Source: an uncultured Rikenellaceae bacterium
GTDB taxonomy: Bacteria > Bacteroidota > Bacteroidia > Bacteroidales > Rikenellaceae
Assembly (NCBI GenBank): GCA_946486375.1
Contig: CAMLTW010000010.1
Location: forward strand, 29,643 to 93,642
Direction: 5' to 3'
Length of the DNA stretch: 64,000 nucleotides
Positions 15,998 to 27,356 of the stretch are shown piece by piece. Every line of letters begins with the position of its first letter. Positions within the stretch are counted from its first letter, which is position 1. A program made the position numbers and the translations under genes. The notes under the pieces were generated by a model that was given only the letters and a program-made list of their open reading frames with translations, did no database searches and was not told the DNA's origin.

Positions 15998-17239
15998 ATG
16001 GTTAAAGTAAAACCTTTCCGGGGCGTACGCCCTCCGAAAAGCCTGGCGCGCGAAGTGGCCTCCCGCCCCTACGATGTGCTGAATTCCCAGGAAGCCAAAG
16101 CCGAGGCGGGCGAAAAATCGCTGCTTCACATCATCAAGCCCGAAATCGACTTCGATCCCATCGCCGACGAGCATGCGCAGGAAGCCTACGACAAGGCGGT
16201 GGAAAACTACCGGCTCTGGAAAGAGCGGGGCTGGCTGGTGCAGGATCCGGCGGAACGGTATTACGTCTATGCCCAGACGATGGACGGGCGGACGCAATAC
16301 GGACTGGCGCTCTGCTGCCATTTCGAGGATTATCTGACGGGGAAGATCAAGAAGCACGAACTGACCCGGCACGACAAGGAGGAAGACCGGATGAAACACG
16401 TCCGGAACCAGAACGCCAACCTCGAACCCGTATTCTTCGCCTATCCCGCCGAACCGGAGCTGGATGCCATCGTCCGGGAAATCACGAGCCGGCAGGCACC
16501 GGAATACGATTTTACCGCGGAAGACGGTTTCGGCCATACCCTGTGGGTGGTGGACGATCCCAAGACCATCCGCCGGATCACGGCCATTTTCGAAGCGATG
16601 CCGGCGCTTTACATTGCGGACGGCCATCACCGGACGGCGGCGGCGGCGCTGGTGAGTCAGGAAAAGATGAAACGGAACCCCGCCCACAAGGGCGACGAGG
16701 AATACTGTTATTTTCTGGCCGTGGCGTTTCCGGACAACCAGCTCAAGATCATCGACTACAACCGTGTTGTCAAAGACCTGAACGGAATGACGCCGAACGA
16801 ACTGGTGGAAAAACTGAAAGCCGATTTCGAAGTGGAACCCAAAGGGAAAGAGGTTTACAAACCCGTCGGGCTGCATAATTTCGGAATGTATCTGGACGGA
16901 CAGTGGTATAGCCTGACGGCCAAAAAGGGGCGTTACGACGATACCGATCCCATCGGCGTACTGGATGTCACGATTCTTTCCGAGCTGGTGCTCGACAAGC
17001 TGCTGGGCATCGAAGACCTGCGGAAAGACAAGCGGATCGACTTCGTGGGCGGTATCCGGGGACTGGGCGAATTGCAACGGCGAGTGGACAGCGGGGAAAT
17101 GAAAGCCGCTTTCGCGCTTTACCCCGTTTCCATGAAACAACTCACGGATATCGCGGACACGGGAAACATCATGCCGCCGAAAACCACCTGGTTCGAACCC
17201 AAGCTCCGTTCGGGGCTGGTGATTCACGAGCTGGATTGA
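15998..17239 (+). CDS. DUF1015 family protein linked to serine synthesis
   Basis: A 413-residue cytoplasmic protein of the DUF1015 family (COG4198). Visible signatures are the N-terminal VKPFRGVRPPKSLAREVASRPYDV, here within the first 30 residues, and the strongly conserved ADGHHRTAAAA block near residue 210, which looks like an active-site or nucleotide-contact loop. It lies 160 bp behind serA in the same direction, and the serC-serA-DUF1015 order recurs in Bacteroidetes as I recall. No phosphoserine phosphatase is seen nearby, so a role in the last step of serine synthesis or its control is an attractive inference. Start: MVKVKPFRG. Confidence 0.85.
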   Translation: MVKVKPFRGVRPPKSLAREVASRPYDVLNSQEAKAEAGEKSLLHIIKPEIDFDPIADEHAQEAYDKAVENYRLWKERGWLVQDPAERYYVYAQTMDGRTQYGLALCCHFEDYLTGKIKKHELTRHDKEEDRMKHVRNQNANLEPVFFAYPAEPELDAIVREITSRQAPEYDFTAEDGFGHTLWVVDDPKTIRRITAIFEAMPALYIADGHHRTAAAALVSQEKMKRNPAHKGDEEYCYFLAVAFPDNQLKIIDYNRVVKDLNGMTPNELVEKLKADFEVEPKGKEVYKPVGLHNFGMYLDGQWYSLTAKKGRYDDTDPIGVLDVTILSELVLDKLLGIEDLRKDKRIDFVGGIRGLGELQRRVDSGEMKAAFALYPVSMKQLTDIADTGNIMPPKTTWFEPKLRSGLVIHELD

Positions 17240-17269
17240 CGTCGTTGCATAGAAAATGTCCTACGAGCG

Positions 17270-17300
17270 AAGGGCGTGCCTGAAAACGGCACGCCCTTTT
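17270..17300 (+). terminator. Terminator of serine operon
   Basis: The stem AAGGGCGTGCC/GGCACGCCCTT with a 7-nt loop is followed by TTC, 31 bp after the DUF1015 stop. Confidence 0.75.
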
Positions 17301-17386
17301 CGATGGCGGCGGCAGTCGGCTGGTCTTTCTGTCTTTCCCGGAACCGACGGATTTTTCTTCACGGCGTACGGAAGGAAAAACATTTT

Positions 17387-17417
17387 TTTGCAGAACCCGT
17401 AAAATTCGTTACATTAG
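17387..17417 (+). promoter_or_regulatory. Predicted promoter for the 17441 gene
   Basis: TTTG at 17387-17390 and TACATTAG at 17410-17417 (one mismatch to TAnnTTTG) are spaced by 19 bp, ending 23 bp before the start codon. Confidence 0.5.
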
Positions 17418-17440
17418 CTTCACTTAATCGTGCACGAACC

Positions 17441-18289
17441 ATGTCGAAAATTACCCGAGAAACCAGAGGACTTCTCTATCAGCTATACAAACTGATGCAT
17501 AAACGGGAGCTGGAACCCGCCGAAGGCATTACGCTGGACGTGGTGATTCCCGTCCTGGAGAAAGACCTTCGAGTGTTGCCCCTGTGTCTGGAAGGGGTCA
17601 GAAAATGCGTAAACCACACCCTCGGAAAAATCTACATCGTCTCTCCCCCGTCGGAAACCATCCGGAATTTTTGCCGGGAATACGGAACGGAATTCGTGGA
17701 TGAAAATACCGTACTGGGGTACTCGGCACGCGACATCAATTTCGTGACGGACGCGGGGATCGACCGAAGCGGATGGATTTTCCAGCAGCTCGTCAAGCTC
17801 TCCGGAGCTTTGGGCCAAAACCGTTACTATTTGGTCATCGACGCCGACCATGTGCTGTTGAACCCGCATACCTTCATCGCTCGCGACGGGCGGCTGGTCT
17901 TCTACCGGAGTTCGGAATACCATGTTCCCTACTACAACAACATCGAGGTCTTGACAGGCTACTGCGACTACGGCTTCTTCACGTTTTCGTATGTGACGCA
18001 CAAGATGATTTTCGACAAGGAACTGCTGGCCGATTTGCGGAAAATTCTGGAGGAAAAGAGCGGCAAGCGCTGGGACAAGGCCATCGTCGAATCGCTCGAC
18101 AGCGGGGAGATGTCGCCTTTCTCCGAATTCGAGCTTTACGGCAACTTCGTGCCCGACGAGCGGAAAGTCAGCCTGCCGTGGCGCACCAAGAGCATGAGCT
18201 ATGCCCGGCTGGATGCCTACGACAAATTACAGGCGAAGTACGGCAGGCGTTATCTGGCCGTCACCTTTCCGGATTACTACAACCGCTGA
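17441..18289 (+). CDS. Glycosyltransferase-like protein of unknown function (DUF6492-like)
   Basis: A 282-residue cytoplasmic protein with a GT-A-like beginning (LDVVIPVLEKDLRVLPLCLE) and a DXD-type element in YYLVIDADHVLLNP, which together suggest a nucleotide-sugar enzyme. It resembles proteins annotated as DUF6492, a call I hold loosely. The C-terminal part (SEFELYGNFVPDERK, LPWRTKSMSYARLDAY) is aromatic and acidic. No membrane segment is apparent. It is a single-gene unit with its own promoter and terminator, so context gives no hint of substrate. Confidence 0.6.
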   Translation: MSKITRETRGLLYQLYKLMHKRELEPAEGITLDVVIPVLEKDLRVLPLCLEGVRKCVNHTLGKIYIVSPPSETIRNFCREYGTEFVDENTVLGYSARDINFVTDAGIDRSGWIFQQLVKLSGALGQNRYYLVIDADHVLLNPHTFIARDGRLVFYRSSEYHVPYYNNIEVLTGYCDYGFFTFSYVTHKMIFDKELLADLRKILEEKSGKRWDKAIVESLDSGEMSPFSEFELYGNFVPDERKVSLPWRTKSMSYARLDAYDKLQAKYGRRYLAVTFPDYYNR

Positions 18290-18337
18290 TTCCGACCGAA
18301 TCGACAAGCCGGCATTCGGATCGACCGGTCTGAAATA

Positions 18338-18367
18338 AAAAGGAACCGTTTTCCAACGGTTCCTTTT
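18338..18367. terminator. Bidirectional terminator
   Basis: AAAAGGAACCGTT-TTCC-AACGGTTCCTTTT is a perfect 13-bp stem between the convergent 17441 gene and the glycosidase gene. Confidence 0.9.
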
Positions 18368-18394
18368 CCGGACAAAGACTTTTCGTTCTCCGTC

Positions 18395-19984
18395 CTATAT
18401 CTTGCATACGATCTTCTGCAAACTATCGGCATGACCGACTGTCTTGCCGTTCACCAGCACGGTCAAACCCTTGCCCCGGCCATACTTCTCACCGGTCTTG
18501 TCCCACACGACCGTCAACGTTTTTCCTTTGTACGGCAGATTGTCCAGGCAGAACCAATCCCACTTCCCTTCCGGCACCAGCGGGTTCACCTCCACCTTGT
18601 TCCCCGGCTGCGGACGCACGCCCACCAGCCCGGAAATCACCAGATCCGCGAAAGTCGAATGGTTGTAATACCGGCTCCGTTCCTGATCGCCCTTCAACCA
18701 ATAGCCCGTCTTTTCGTCCAGGTATTCCCCGACGTACGGATGCCCCCGATAGTACTGCGACTCCACGTATTTCTCCATCTGCTTGAAATAAAGAGAATCC
18801 GTAATCGTTTGCTGAGGATAATTGTTCAGGAAGTTGGCCATGGCCGTGAGGGTCTGCGACGTGGCGAAAGGCCAAACGGCGCCGTCCCATTCGCAGCTGC
18901 AGCATCCCCGTGTTCGGAACAGCGGGCTGCGGCGTTCGCAGGTCGTCAGACCGAACGGAGCATCGAACCCTTCCGGGTCTCCGGCCTGCAACCACGCTTC
19001 ATCGTATTTCCGGTCGCCCCGGTCAGGCAGGTTGAAATACCACGGAATGAAACCGATGGCTTCCCGAACCTTCGACGACGTCCCGTCCTGATTCATCGTT
19101 TCGAAAAAGCGGTCTTCCGGATTCCACAGATGTTCCTGTACGGCCCGGCGGATCGTATCGGCCTTCGCCTCAAACAGCTTCTTTCCTTCCCGGTCTCCCG
19201 CCATTTCGGCCATCTTCGCCAACGCCACCGCGTTCCCATACATGTAGCTGTTGATCGTGGGACGACGGTTCTGCACGCGCCGCCCCCCGCTGGCCGATTC
19301 TTCCATGCCGTCCGAAACGTCCCGTTGCCAAAACAGGTTGTCCGCCACCCGCTTTTCCCGTTCCCAACGGAAATAGTCTTCCTTCAGGAGCGGATACATG
19401 TAGCGCACGAATCCCTCATCGTCGTTGACCAGATAAGCGTTGTAAACCGCATCGGGAGTCCAGCTGCTGAATCCGTGGAGCTTGGACATCGGCTGACCGT
19501 CGTTGCCCGTGTACCACATTTTCAAATAGGAAGTCAGGTAATCGGGATCGTGCAGCCACCGCATTTCATAGGTATGGTGCCCCATGGCGCAGGCGATCAT
19601 ATTATACTTGTCGGCATAGGGACGGTTCACCAGAAATTCCGTCACCACCGGCCCCTGCGGGGTATCCGTAATATGCTTGCGGAAAGACCACCAGCGGAAA
19701 TAATAGATTTCCCGGAAATTATCCTGCGGACAGTCGAACAGGGGAATGTTATCCTCCATCCATTCCCACGCTTTCGCATTCGGAACGGCCTTGGCGATAT
19801 TCTCATCCTCCATCCGGTTGAAATACTCCGCATAAGGTCTGTAGTCTTCCGCCCGAAGCACGGCAGGGCCTGCCGCCTTCGCCGCATCAGTGGAAGGAAC
19901 GGCAGCGCAAACGGTTCCGCCGCCCAGCAAAAACGCCGCGCCCGCTGCCAAAACGCCCGCAACCGCCTGTCTTTTCTGTATCAT
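18395..19984 (-). CDS. Exported (alpha/alpha)6-barrel glycoside hydrolase, MGH1-like
   Basis: A 529-residue predicted periplasmic enzyme. The signal peptide is MIQKRQAVAGVLAAGAAFLLGGGTVCA in outline (hydrophobic core residues 8-24). The catalytic barrel shows helix-turn blocks typical of GH63/GH37/MGH1-like glycosidases: SWTPDAVYNAYLV, INSYMYGNAVALAKMAEMAG, LWNPEDRFFETM, SCEWDGAVWPFATSQTLTAMAN and HSTFADLVISGLVGVRP, then a short C-terminal beta domain. Conserved acidic residues in the SWTPD and CEWDG blocks are candidates for catalysis. Substrate cannot be assigned. No SusCD genes flank it. Confidence 0.72.
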   Translation of the reverse strand: MIQKRQAVAGVLAAGAAFLLGGGTVCAAVPSTDAAKAAGPAVLRAEDYRPYAEYFNRMEDENIAKAVPNAKAWEWMEDNIPLFDCPQDNFREIYYFRWWSFRKHITDTPQGPVVTEFLVNRPYADKYNMIACAMGHHTYEMRWLHDPDYLTSYLKMWYTGNDGQPMSKLHGFSSWTPDAVYNAYLVNDDEGFVRYMYPLLKEDYFRWEREKRVADNLFWQRDVSDGMEESASGGRRVQNRRPTINSYMYGNAVALAKMAEMAGDREGKKLFEAKADTIRRAVQEHLWNPEDRFFETMNQDGTSSKVREAIGFIPWYFNLPDRGDRKYDEAWLQAGDPEGFDAPFGLTTCERRSPLFRTRGCCSCEWDGAVWPFATSQTLTAMANFLNNYPQQTITDSLYFKQMEKYVESQYYRGHPYVGEYLDEKTGYWLKGDQERSRYYNHSTFADLVISGLVGVRPQPGNKVEVNPLVPEGKWDWFCLDNLPYKGKTLTVVWDKTGEKYGRGKGLTVLVNGKTVGHADSLQKIVCKI

Positions 19985-20030
19985 ACTCGTATCGAATTAG
20001 GGGTGATTTATAAAAACGCAGGACAACGGA

Positions 20031-20780
20031 TCATTGTTGTCCTGCGAAAATTCCGTAAACGTCGATCTCCTCCACCGTACCGTGCCCGAACCGCAAGGTG
20101 CGGGAAGGATAATTCCGAAGATTATTGATGTTGTGCGTAGCCATGATGACGGAACACCCCGTCTGAACGATCACGTCCGTAAAAATCCGCATGATGACAT
20201 CCGTGGCCGCCGGGTCGAGATTTCCCGTGGGTTCGTCCGCCAGAATCACTTCCGGATCGTTCAACAGCGCCCGTGCGATTCCCAACCGCTGTTGCTCCCC
20301 TCCCGACATCTGGAACGGCATCTTGTGCATTTTATGGGACAGATCCACCCGCGAAAGCACTTCTTCGATCCGCTGTTCCACCTTCCGCTCGTCCTTCCAT
20401 CCCGTCGCCCGCAATACGAACCGCAGGTTCTCGTATACATTCCGGTCGCCCAACAACCGGTAATCCTGGAAAACGATCCCCAGCCGCCTCCGCAAGTAAG
20501 GAATATCCCGCCTCCGCAACCGGCAAAGGTCGTATCCCGCCACGCATCCTTCTCCCTCCATCAACGGAAGCTCGCCGTACAACGTCTTCAGCAAAGAACT
20601 CTTTCCGCTTCCCACACGACCGATCAGATAAACGAGCTCCCCCGGTTCCACCCGCAGGTTCACGTCGGACAGGATCAGCGCATTATCCGCATCTCCCGCC
20701 TTCCGCTTCCCTCCGTCCCATTTCCGGGAATGGTAAATGGAAGCGTTCTTCAACTCGATCACCGGCTGCCCGTCCGTCAT
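20031..20780 (-). CDS. ftsE: Cell-division ATP-binding protein FtsE
   Basis: ATPase partner of FtsX, which at the division site activates murein hydrolases. The 249-residue ABC protein has Walker [10 protein letters not shown], the Q-loop VFQDYRLL typical of FtsE, the signature MSGGEQQR, Walker B VILADEP and the switch ATHN. The N-terminus carries an insertion of about 17 basic and acidic residues ([17 protein letters not shown]) before the first strand, longer than in E. coli FtsE. No ftsX is adjacent. It lies 74 bp behind gyrB and may be cotranscribed. Confidence 0.88.
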   Translation of the reverse strand: MTDGQPVIELKNASIYHSRKWDGGKRKAGDADNALILSDVNLRVEPGELVYLIGRVGSGKSSLLKTLYGELPLMEGEGCVAGYDLCRLRRRDIPYLRRRLGIVFQDYRLLGDRNVYENLRFVLRATGWKDERKVEQRIEEVLSRVDLSHKMHKMPFQMSGGEQQRLGIARALLNDPEVILADEPTGNLDPAATDVIMRIFTDVIVQTGCSVIMATHNINNLRNYPSRTLRFGHGTVEEIDVYGIFAGQQ

Positions 20781-20854
20781 CTGCTTGCGTCTTTAAACTC
20801 GTTCCGTTCCCCTATCCATATCATACTTGGGCAAGTCACTCCCTACCAACTCCA

Positions 20855-24221
<3,367 letters not shown>

Positions 24222-24307
24222 GTTCTCTTTGTCGTTTCTTCCGGCTTACCCCTGTCTCCGGGCAAAGCCCCCTTACCGAAAGCCGGTCATTCTTCGTACC
24301 CACTCAT

Positions 24308-24335
24308 AAAAAACGGGAAGCCGAGCCTCCCGTTT
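24308..24335 (-). terminator. Terminator after cysteate-synthase-like gene
   Basis: The stem AAACGGGA/TCCCGTTT is followed on the minus strand by a T-run, about 30 bp past the stop. Confidence 0.75.
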
Positions 24336-24365
24336 CCGTTTCGTTCCCGCCGGTCTTTCCCGGCA

Positions 24366-25682
24366 TCAAAACAAACTCTCGGCCTTGGACGCCACCTCTT
24401 CCGCCTGCGGGTTCAGATCGAAAACGAAGGACGGCTGGAGGTAAAAAAGTTCTTTTCCCTGCATGAATCGTTCCTCGCCTCCCCCGGTCACGTTCAGCAT
24501 CATTATCTTGTCGCGTTCTACCAATCCTTCTTCCACCGCCTTGATCAGTGTCGCCAATGCAACCGCCGGAGCGTGATAAATGTCGATCCCTTCGTGTTTC
24601 AGGAAAAGCGCCTTGGCCCGGTTGCTCTCCGCATTGGTGGCATAAAGCACCTGACCGTCCGTATCCTTTACCGCATCGTACATTCCCCCTGGCACGCCGT
24701 AAGGAGGACGGCGGTTGGAAAGCACTTTCGCCTCGATTTCCTCCACGTCTTCCCGTGCCCGGTCGTCGTCGTAGGGAAGCATTTCCCGCGAACCCGCTTT
24801 CCAGGCATTGAACATCGGGATGAACGGATAGTTCTGCGACACCATGAGTTTCATCTTGTGGGAACCGAACCGTCCGTCTTCGATCAGGCGCATGTTGGCT
24901 TCCCAGGCCGCGATGGCCCCGGTGCCGCTTCCGACCGCCTGAAAATAATAATCCGGAATCCGTCCGATGAAAGTCGTCGCCGACAGCACCGTCGTTCCCA
25001 TGCCATCCCGCCGCGCCACGTTTTTGGCTCCTCCTTCCGCAAAAAAGCGGTTCGATTTCAGCACCAGATTGCTCAGGTGGATGGCATCGAAATAGTCCCC
25101 CCCGCTCCGGGAAGCGATCAGTTTGACACAATCGTCCAACGGCTTCTCGAACCAAAGCGCGTCCAGATTGTCTTCCGGAACGCAAAGCAGCAAAGGAATG
25201 TGATTGTCCGAACAAACCCGCGCAAAAGCCCGTGCCGTGTTTCCGGCCGAAGCCACTACCAACACTTTCCGTCCTTCCACGCCCCGTCCAAGGCCGCAGT
25301 CGTCCCCCATCCGGGCGCACACGGAATAAGCCTCCGTTTCCTTGAACGAACAAGTCGTCATACAGCAACCCCGTTCGGGGAAATAGCCGTTAAAGGTAAT
25401 GTAAAGGTTTTCCAGCCCCAGATGCTTTGCCAGTCCTTCGCTCCGGTAAGTGACCGGAGCGCACGATCCCTGCAACGTTCTCCGGATGGGAAGCCAGTCC
25501 GCGAACCGGTAAATTCCCTGCTCGACCCCGCCCACGTCTATCCGCTTTTTGGCATAAATCGTCCGGATCAGGGAAGGCCCTCCCCCCTGCGGATCGTCCA
25601 GCAACCAGCCTTCATCCTCGAATTCCCTTCCCGTAACCACGTTTTTCAACGCATATACGGTGGGTTTGAATCCGTTCATCAT
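24366..25682 (-). CDS. Cysteate-synthase-like PLP enzyme of the threonine synthase superfamily
   Basis: A 438-residue fold-type II PLP enzyme. The PLP lysine is K114 in CSFKETEAYS, which departs from the SFKDRG motif of threonine synthase; the phosphate-binding and cofactor blocks ASAGNTARAFARVCSDN and AVGSGTGAIAAWEANMR are visible. The N-terminus (YALKNVVTGREFEDEGW) differs from the MKYYSTN-type threonine synthase usual in this phylum. This points to cysteate synthase, which makes L-cysteate from phosphoserine and sulfite and supplies sulfonolipid synthesis in Alistipes. Threonine synthase remains the alternative. AAAGG precedes the chosen ATG. Confidence 0.65.
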   Translation of the reverse strand: MMNGFKPTVYALKNVVTGREFEDEGWLLDDPQGGGPSLIRTIYAKKRIDVGGVEQGIYRFADWLPIRRTLQGSCAPVTYRSEGLAKHLGLENLYITFNGYFPERGCCMTTCSFKETEAYSVCARMGDDCGLGRGVEGRKVLVVASAGNTARAFARVCSDNHIPLLLCVPEDNLDALWFEKPLDDCVKLIASRSGGDYFDAIHLSNLVLKSNRFFAEGGAKNVARRDGMGTTVLSATTFIGRIPDYYFQAVGSGTGAIAAWEANMRLIEDGRFGSHKMKLMVSQNYPFIPMFNAWKAGSREMLPYDDDRAREDVEEIEAKVLSNRRPPYGVPGGMYDAVKDTDGQVLYATNAESNRAKALFLKHEGIDIYHAPAVALATLIKAVEEGLVERDKIMMLNVTGGGEERFMQGKELFYLQPSFVFDLNPQAEEVASKAESLF

Positions 25683-25718
25683 CGAAAACCTTTCTTTGTT
25701 ATACACTTTTTCCGGTCG

Positions 25719-25726
25719 CAAAAGTA
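25719..25726 (-). promoter_or_regulatory. Predicted -7 box for the 24366-25682 gene
   Basis: TACTTTTG on the minus strand, 37 bp upstream of the start codon; no convincing -33. Confidence 0.45.
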
Positions 25727-25968
25727 CGAATCCCCCCGTCCATTTTCGTAAGTATAAATACCTATTTTGCACAGAACGGCTCCGCAAACGGACACTGCAG
25801 AAAGAGGAAAACGAGAAAAAACGCATCCGAAAAAAGCCGTAACGACGTCCTTCCGACGAAAACGGTTATGAAAAAATACCGTATCCGGCAACAAATATCT
25901 TTCTGGCCGCCCTATCATTTGCACAAAATTTGGTCGGTAGGTTTTCAAAGCACAGCATCTGAAAACAC

Positions 25969-27042
25969 ATGAAAGCAGGAAATCTTTTGTTAGCTGCAAC
26001 GACATTATGGGGCGGCACCTTCCAGGCCATCGCCTGCACGGGCATCTCCCTGACAGCCAAAGACGGCAGTTACGTACAATCCCGCACCATCGAATGGTCC
26101 AGCGGAGCGTTGCAGAGCCATTATGTGATCGTCCCGCGCGGCCAACGGCTGACCTCATTCACGCCGACCGGAGTGAACGGGCTCGCCTTTACCGCCAAAT
26201 ACGGCCTCGTGGGATTGGCCGTCGTCCAGCCGGAATTCATCGCCGAAGGCATCAACGAAGCCGGGCTTTCGGCGGGACTGTTCTTTTTTCCGTATTACGG
26301 AAGCTATCGGAAGTACGAACCCGCTCAAAACGACCGGACGCTCTCCGACCTGCAAGTCGTAACCTGGATGCTGTCGCAATTCGCCACCATCGACGAAGTA
26401 AAAGCCGCCCTTTCCACGGTGCGTATCGTCGGCCTCGAACCTACCTCCGTGGTACACTGGCGTATCGGGGAAGCTTCCGGACGGCAGGTAGTTCTGGAAA
26501 TCGTGGAGGGCATACCGCACTTTTACGAGAACGAGGTCGGCGTACTGACCAACGCGCCGGATTTTCCATGGCAACTCACGAACCTGAACAACTATGTGAA
26601 TCTTTACCCCGGAAGCGCTCCCATCCACAAGCTGGGGGATGTTACGCTGCGCCCCCTAGGCGGCAATTCGGGCTTCCTCGGCATTCCGGGAGACGCGACC
26701 CCGCCTTCCCGCTTCGTCCGGGCCGCCTTTTACCGTGCTACCGCCCCGCAGCGGGCCACGGCTTTCGAGACCGTCCTGCAGTGTTTTCACCTGCTCAACG
26801 CCTTCGACGTTCCCATCGGCATCCAGCATCCCGAAGGCGAATCCCCGGACATTCCGAGCGCCACGCAGTGGACATCGGCCATCGACCTGACCCACCGGAA
26901 GGTTTACTACAAAACGGCCTATAACAATTCGATCCGTTGCATCGACCTTGCGGAGATCGACTTCGCAAAAGTATCCTGCCAGTCTCATCCGCTGGATCGG
27001 ACACAGGAACAACCCGTAGAGAAAATCGTCGTCCGTCCGTGA
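25969..27042 (+). CDS. Exported choloylglycine hydrolase family enzyme (bile salt hydrolase/penicillin acylase type)
   Basis: A 357-residue Ntn-hydrolase that cleaves linear amide bonds, for example conjugated bile salts or acyl-homoserine lactones. The signal peptide ends at Ala22, so cleavage exposes the nucleophile Cys23 in ACTGISLTAKDG. Further active-site elements are R39 in QSRTIEW (with Glu where many bile salt hydrolases have Asp), Asn in GINEAGLSAG, Asn in LTNAPDFPWQL and Arg in PPSRFVRAAF. It is convergent with pldA once the tail island is removed, with only 31 bp between their stops. The substrate is uncertain; bile salts are likely in a gut organism. Confidence 0.88.
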   Translation: MKAGNLLLAATTLWGGTFQAIACTGISLTAKDGSYVQSRTIEWSSGALQSHYVIVPRGQRLTSFTPTGVNGLAFTAKYGLVGLAVVQPEFIAEGINEAGLSAGLFFFPYYGSYRKYEPAQNDRTLSDLQVVTWMLSQFATIDEVKAALSTVRIVGLEPTSVVHWRIGEASGRQVVLEIVEGIPHFYENEVGVLTNAPDFPWQLTNLNNYVNLYPGSAPIHKLGDVTLRPLGGNSGFLGIPGDATPPSRFVRAAFYRATAPQRATAFETVLQCFHLLNAFDVPIGIQHPEGESPDIPSATQWTSAIDLTHRKVYYKTAYNNSIRCIDLAEIDFAKVSCQSHPLDRTQEQPVEKIVVRP

Positions 27043-27073
27043 TCATCGAAAGGCACCTTGCCGACCGTAACAG

Positions 27074-27178
27074 TTAGAACAAAGTCCGGAAACCGGGCCG
27101 GATGCAGAAACCGATGCGGATCATGGACGTATAGCGGTCGTAATCGAGCAGGCTTTCCCCGTAGCCGTTATAATATTG
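27074..27178 (-). repeat. Left copy of 105-bp direct repeat: displaced 3' end of pldA
   Basis: It matches 40422-40526 with 3 differences in 105 bp, from the pldA stop codon back through 35 codons. All three differences (27077, 27125, 27176) fall at third codon positions and are synonymous. Similarity stops exactly at the stop codon on one side and at codon boundary 27178/27179 on the other. This is a gene fragment, not an expressed gene. Confidence 0.92.
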
Positions 27179-27181
27179 AAG

Positions 27182-27258
27182 TTTGGCTGGATCCTGTTCC
27201 ACAGCTCCGGAGCAAAACCGCGCACCCAACCATCGGACGCATTAACCTCCGTTCCTAA
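27182..27258 (-). pseudogene. Fragment of a paralogue of the island lipoprotein
   Basis: Read on the minus strand it encodes NASDGWVRGFAPE, matching DAPDGWARGFAPE of the intact lipoprotein at 27357-27959, with CTCCGGAGCAAAACC identical in DNA. The fragment is fused directly to the pldA fragment at the island's left edge. The rest of 27259-27356 shows no gene. Confidence 0.7.
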
Positions 27259-27356
27259 GCCAACTTTTTTCCGATCAGAATCAAAAATAAATCGTCGTCT
27301 TCTTCAAGACGACGAAAGGAAAGATAACCGGTTCAGGTTAAGAAAGTCGGAAAGCA

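Noticed and set aside
24366..25682. Plain threonine synthase (thrC)
   Set aside because: The PLP-lysine motif and N-terminus differ from the usual Bacteroidetes threonine synthase; kept as the alternative, not the main call.
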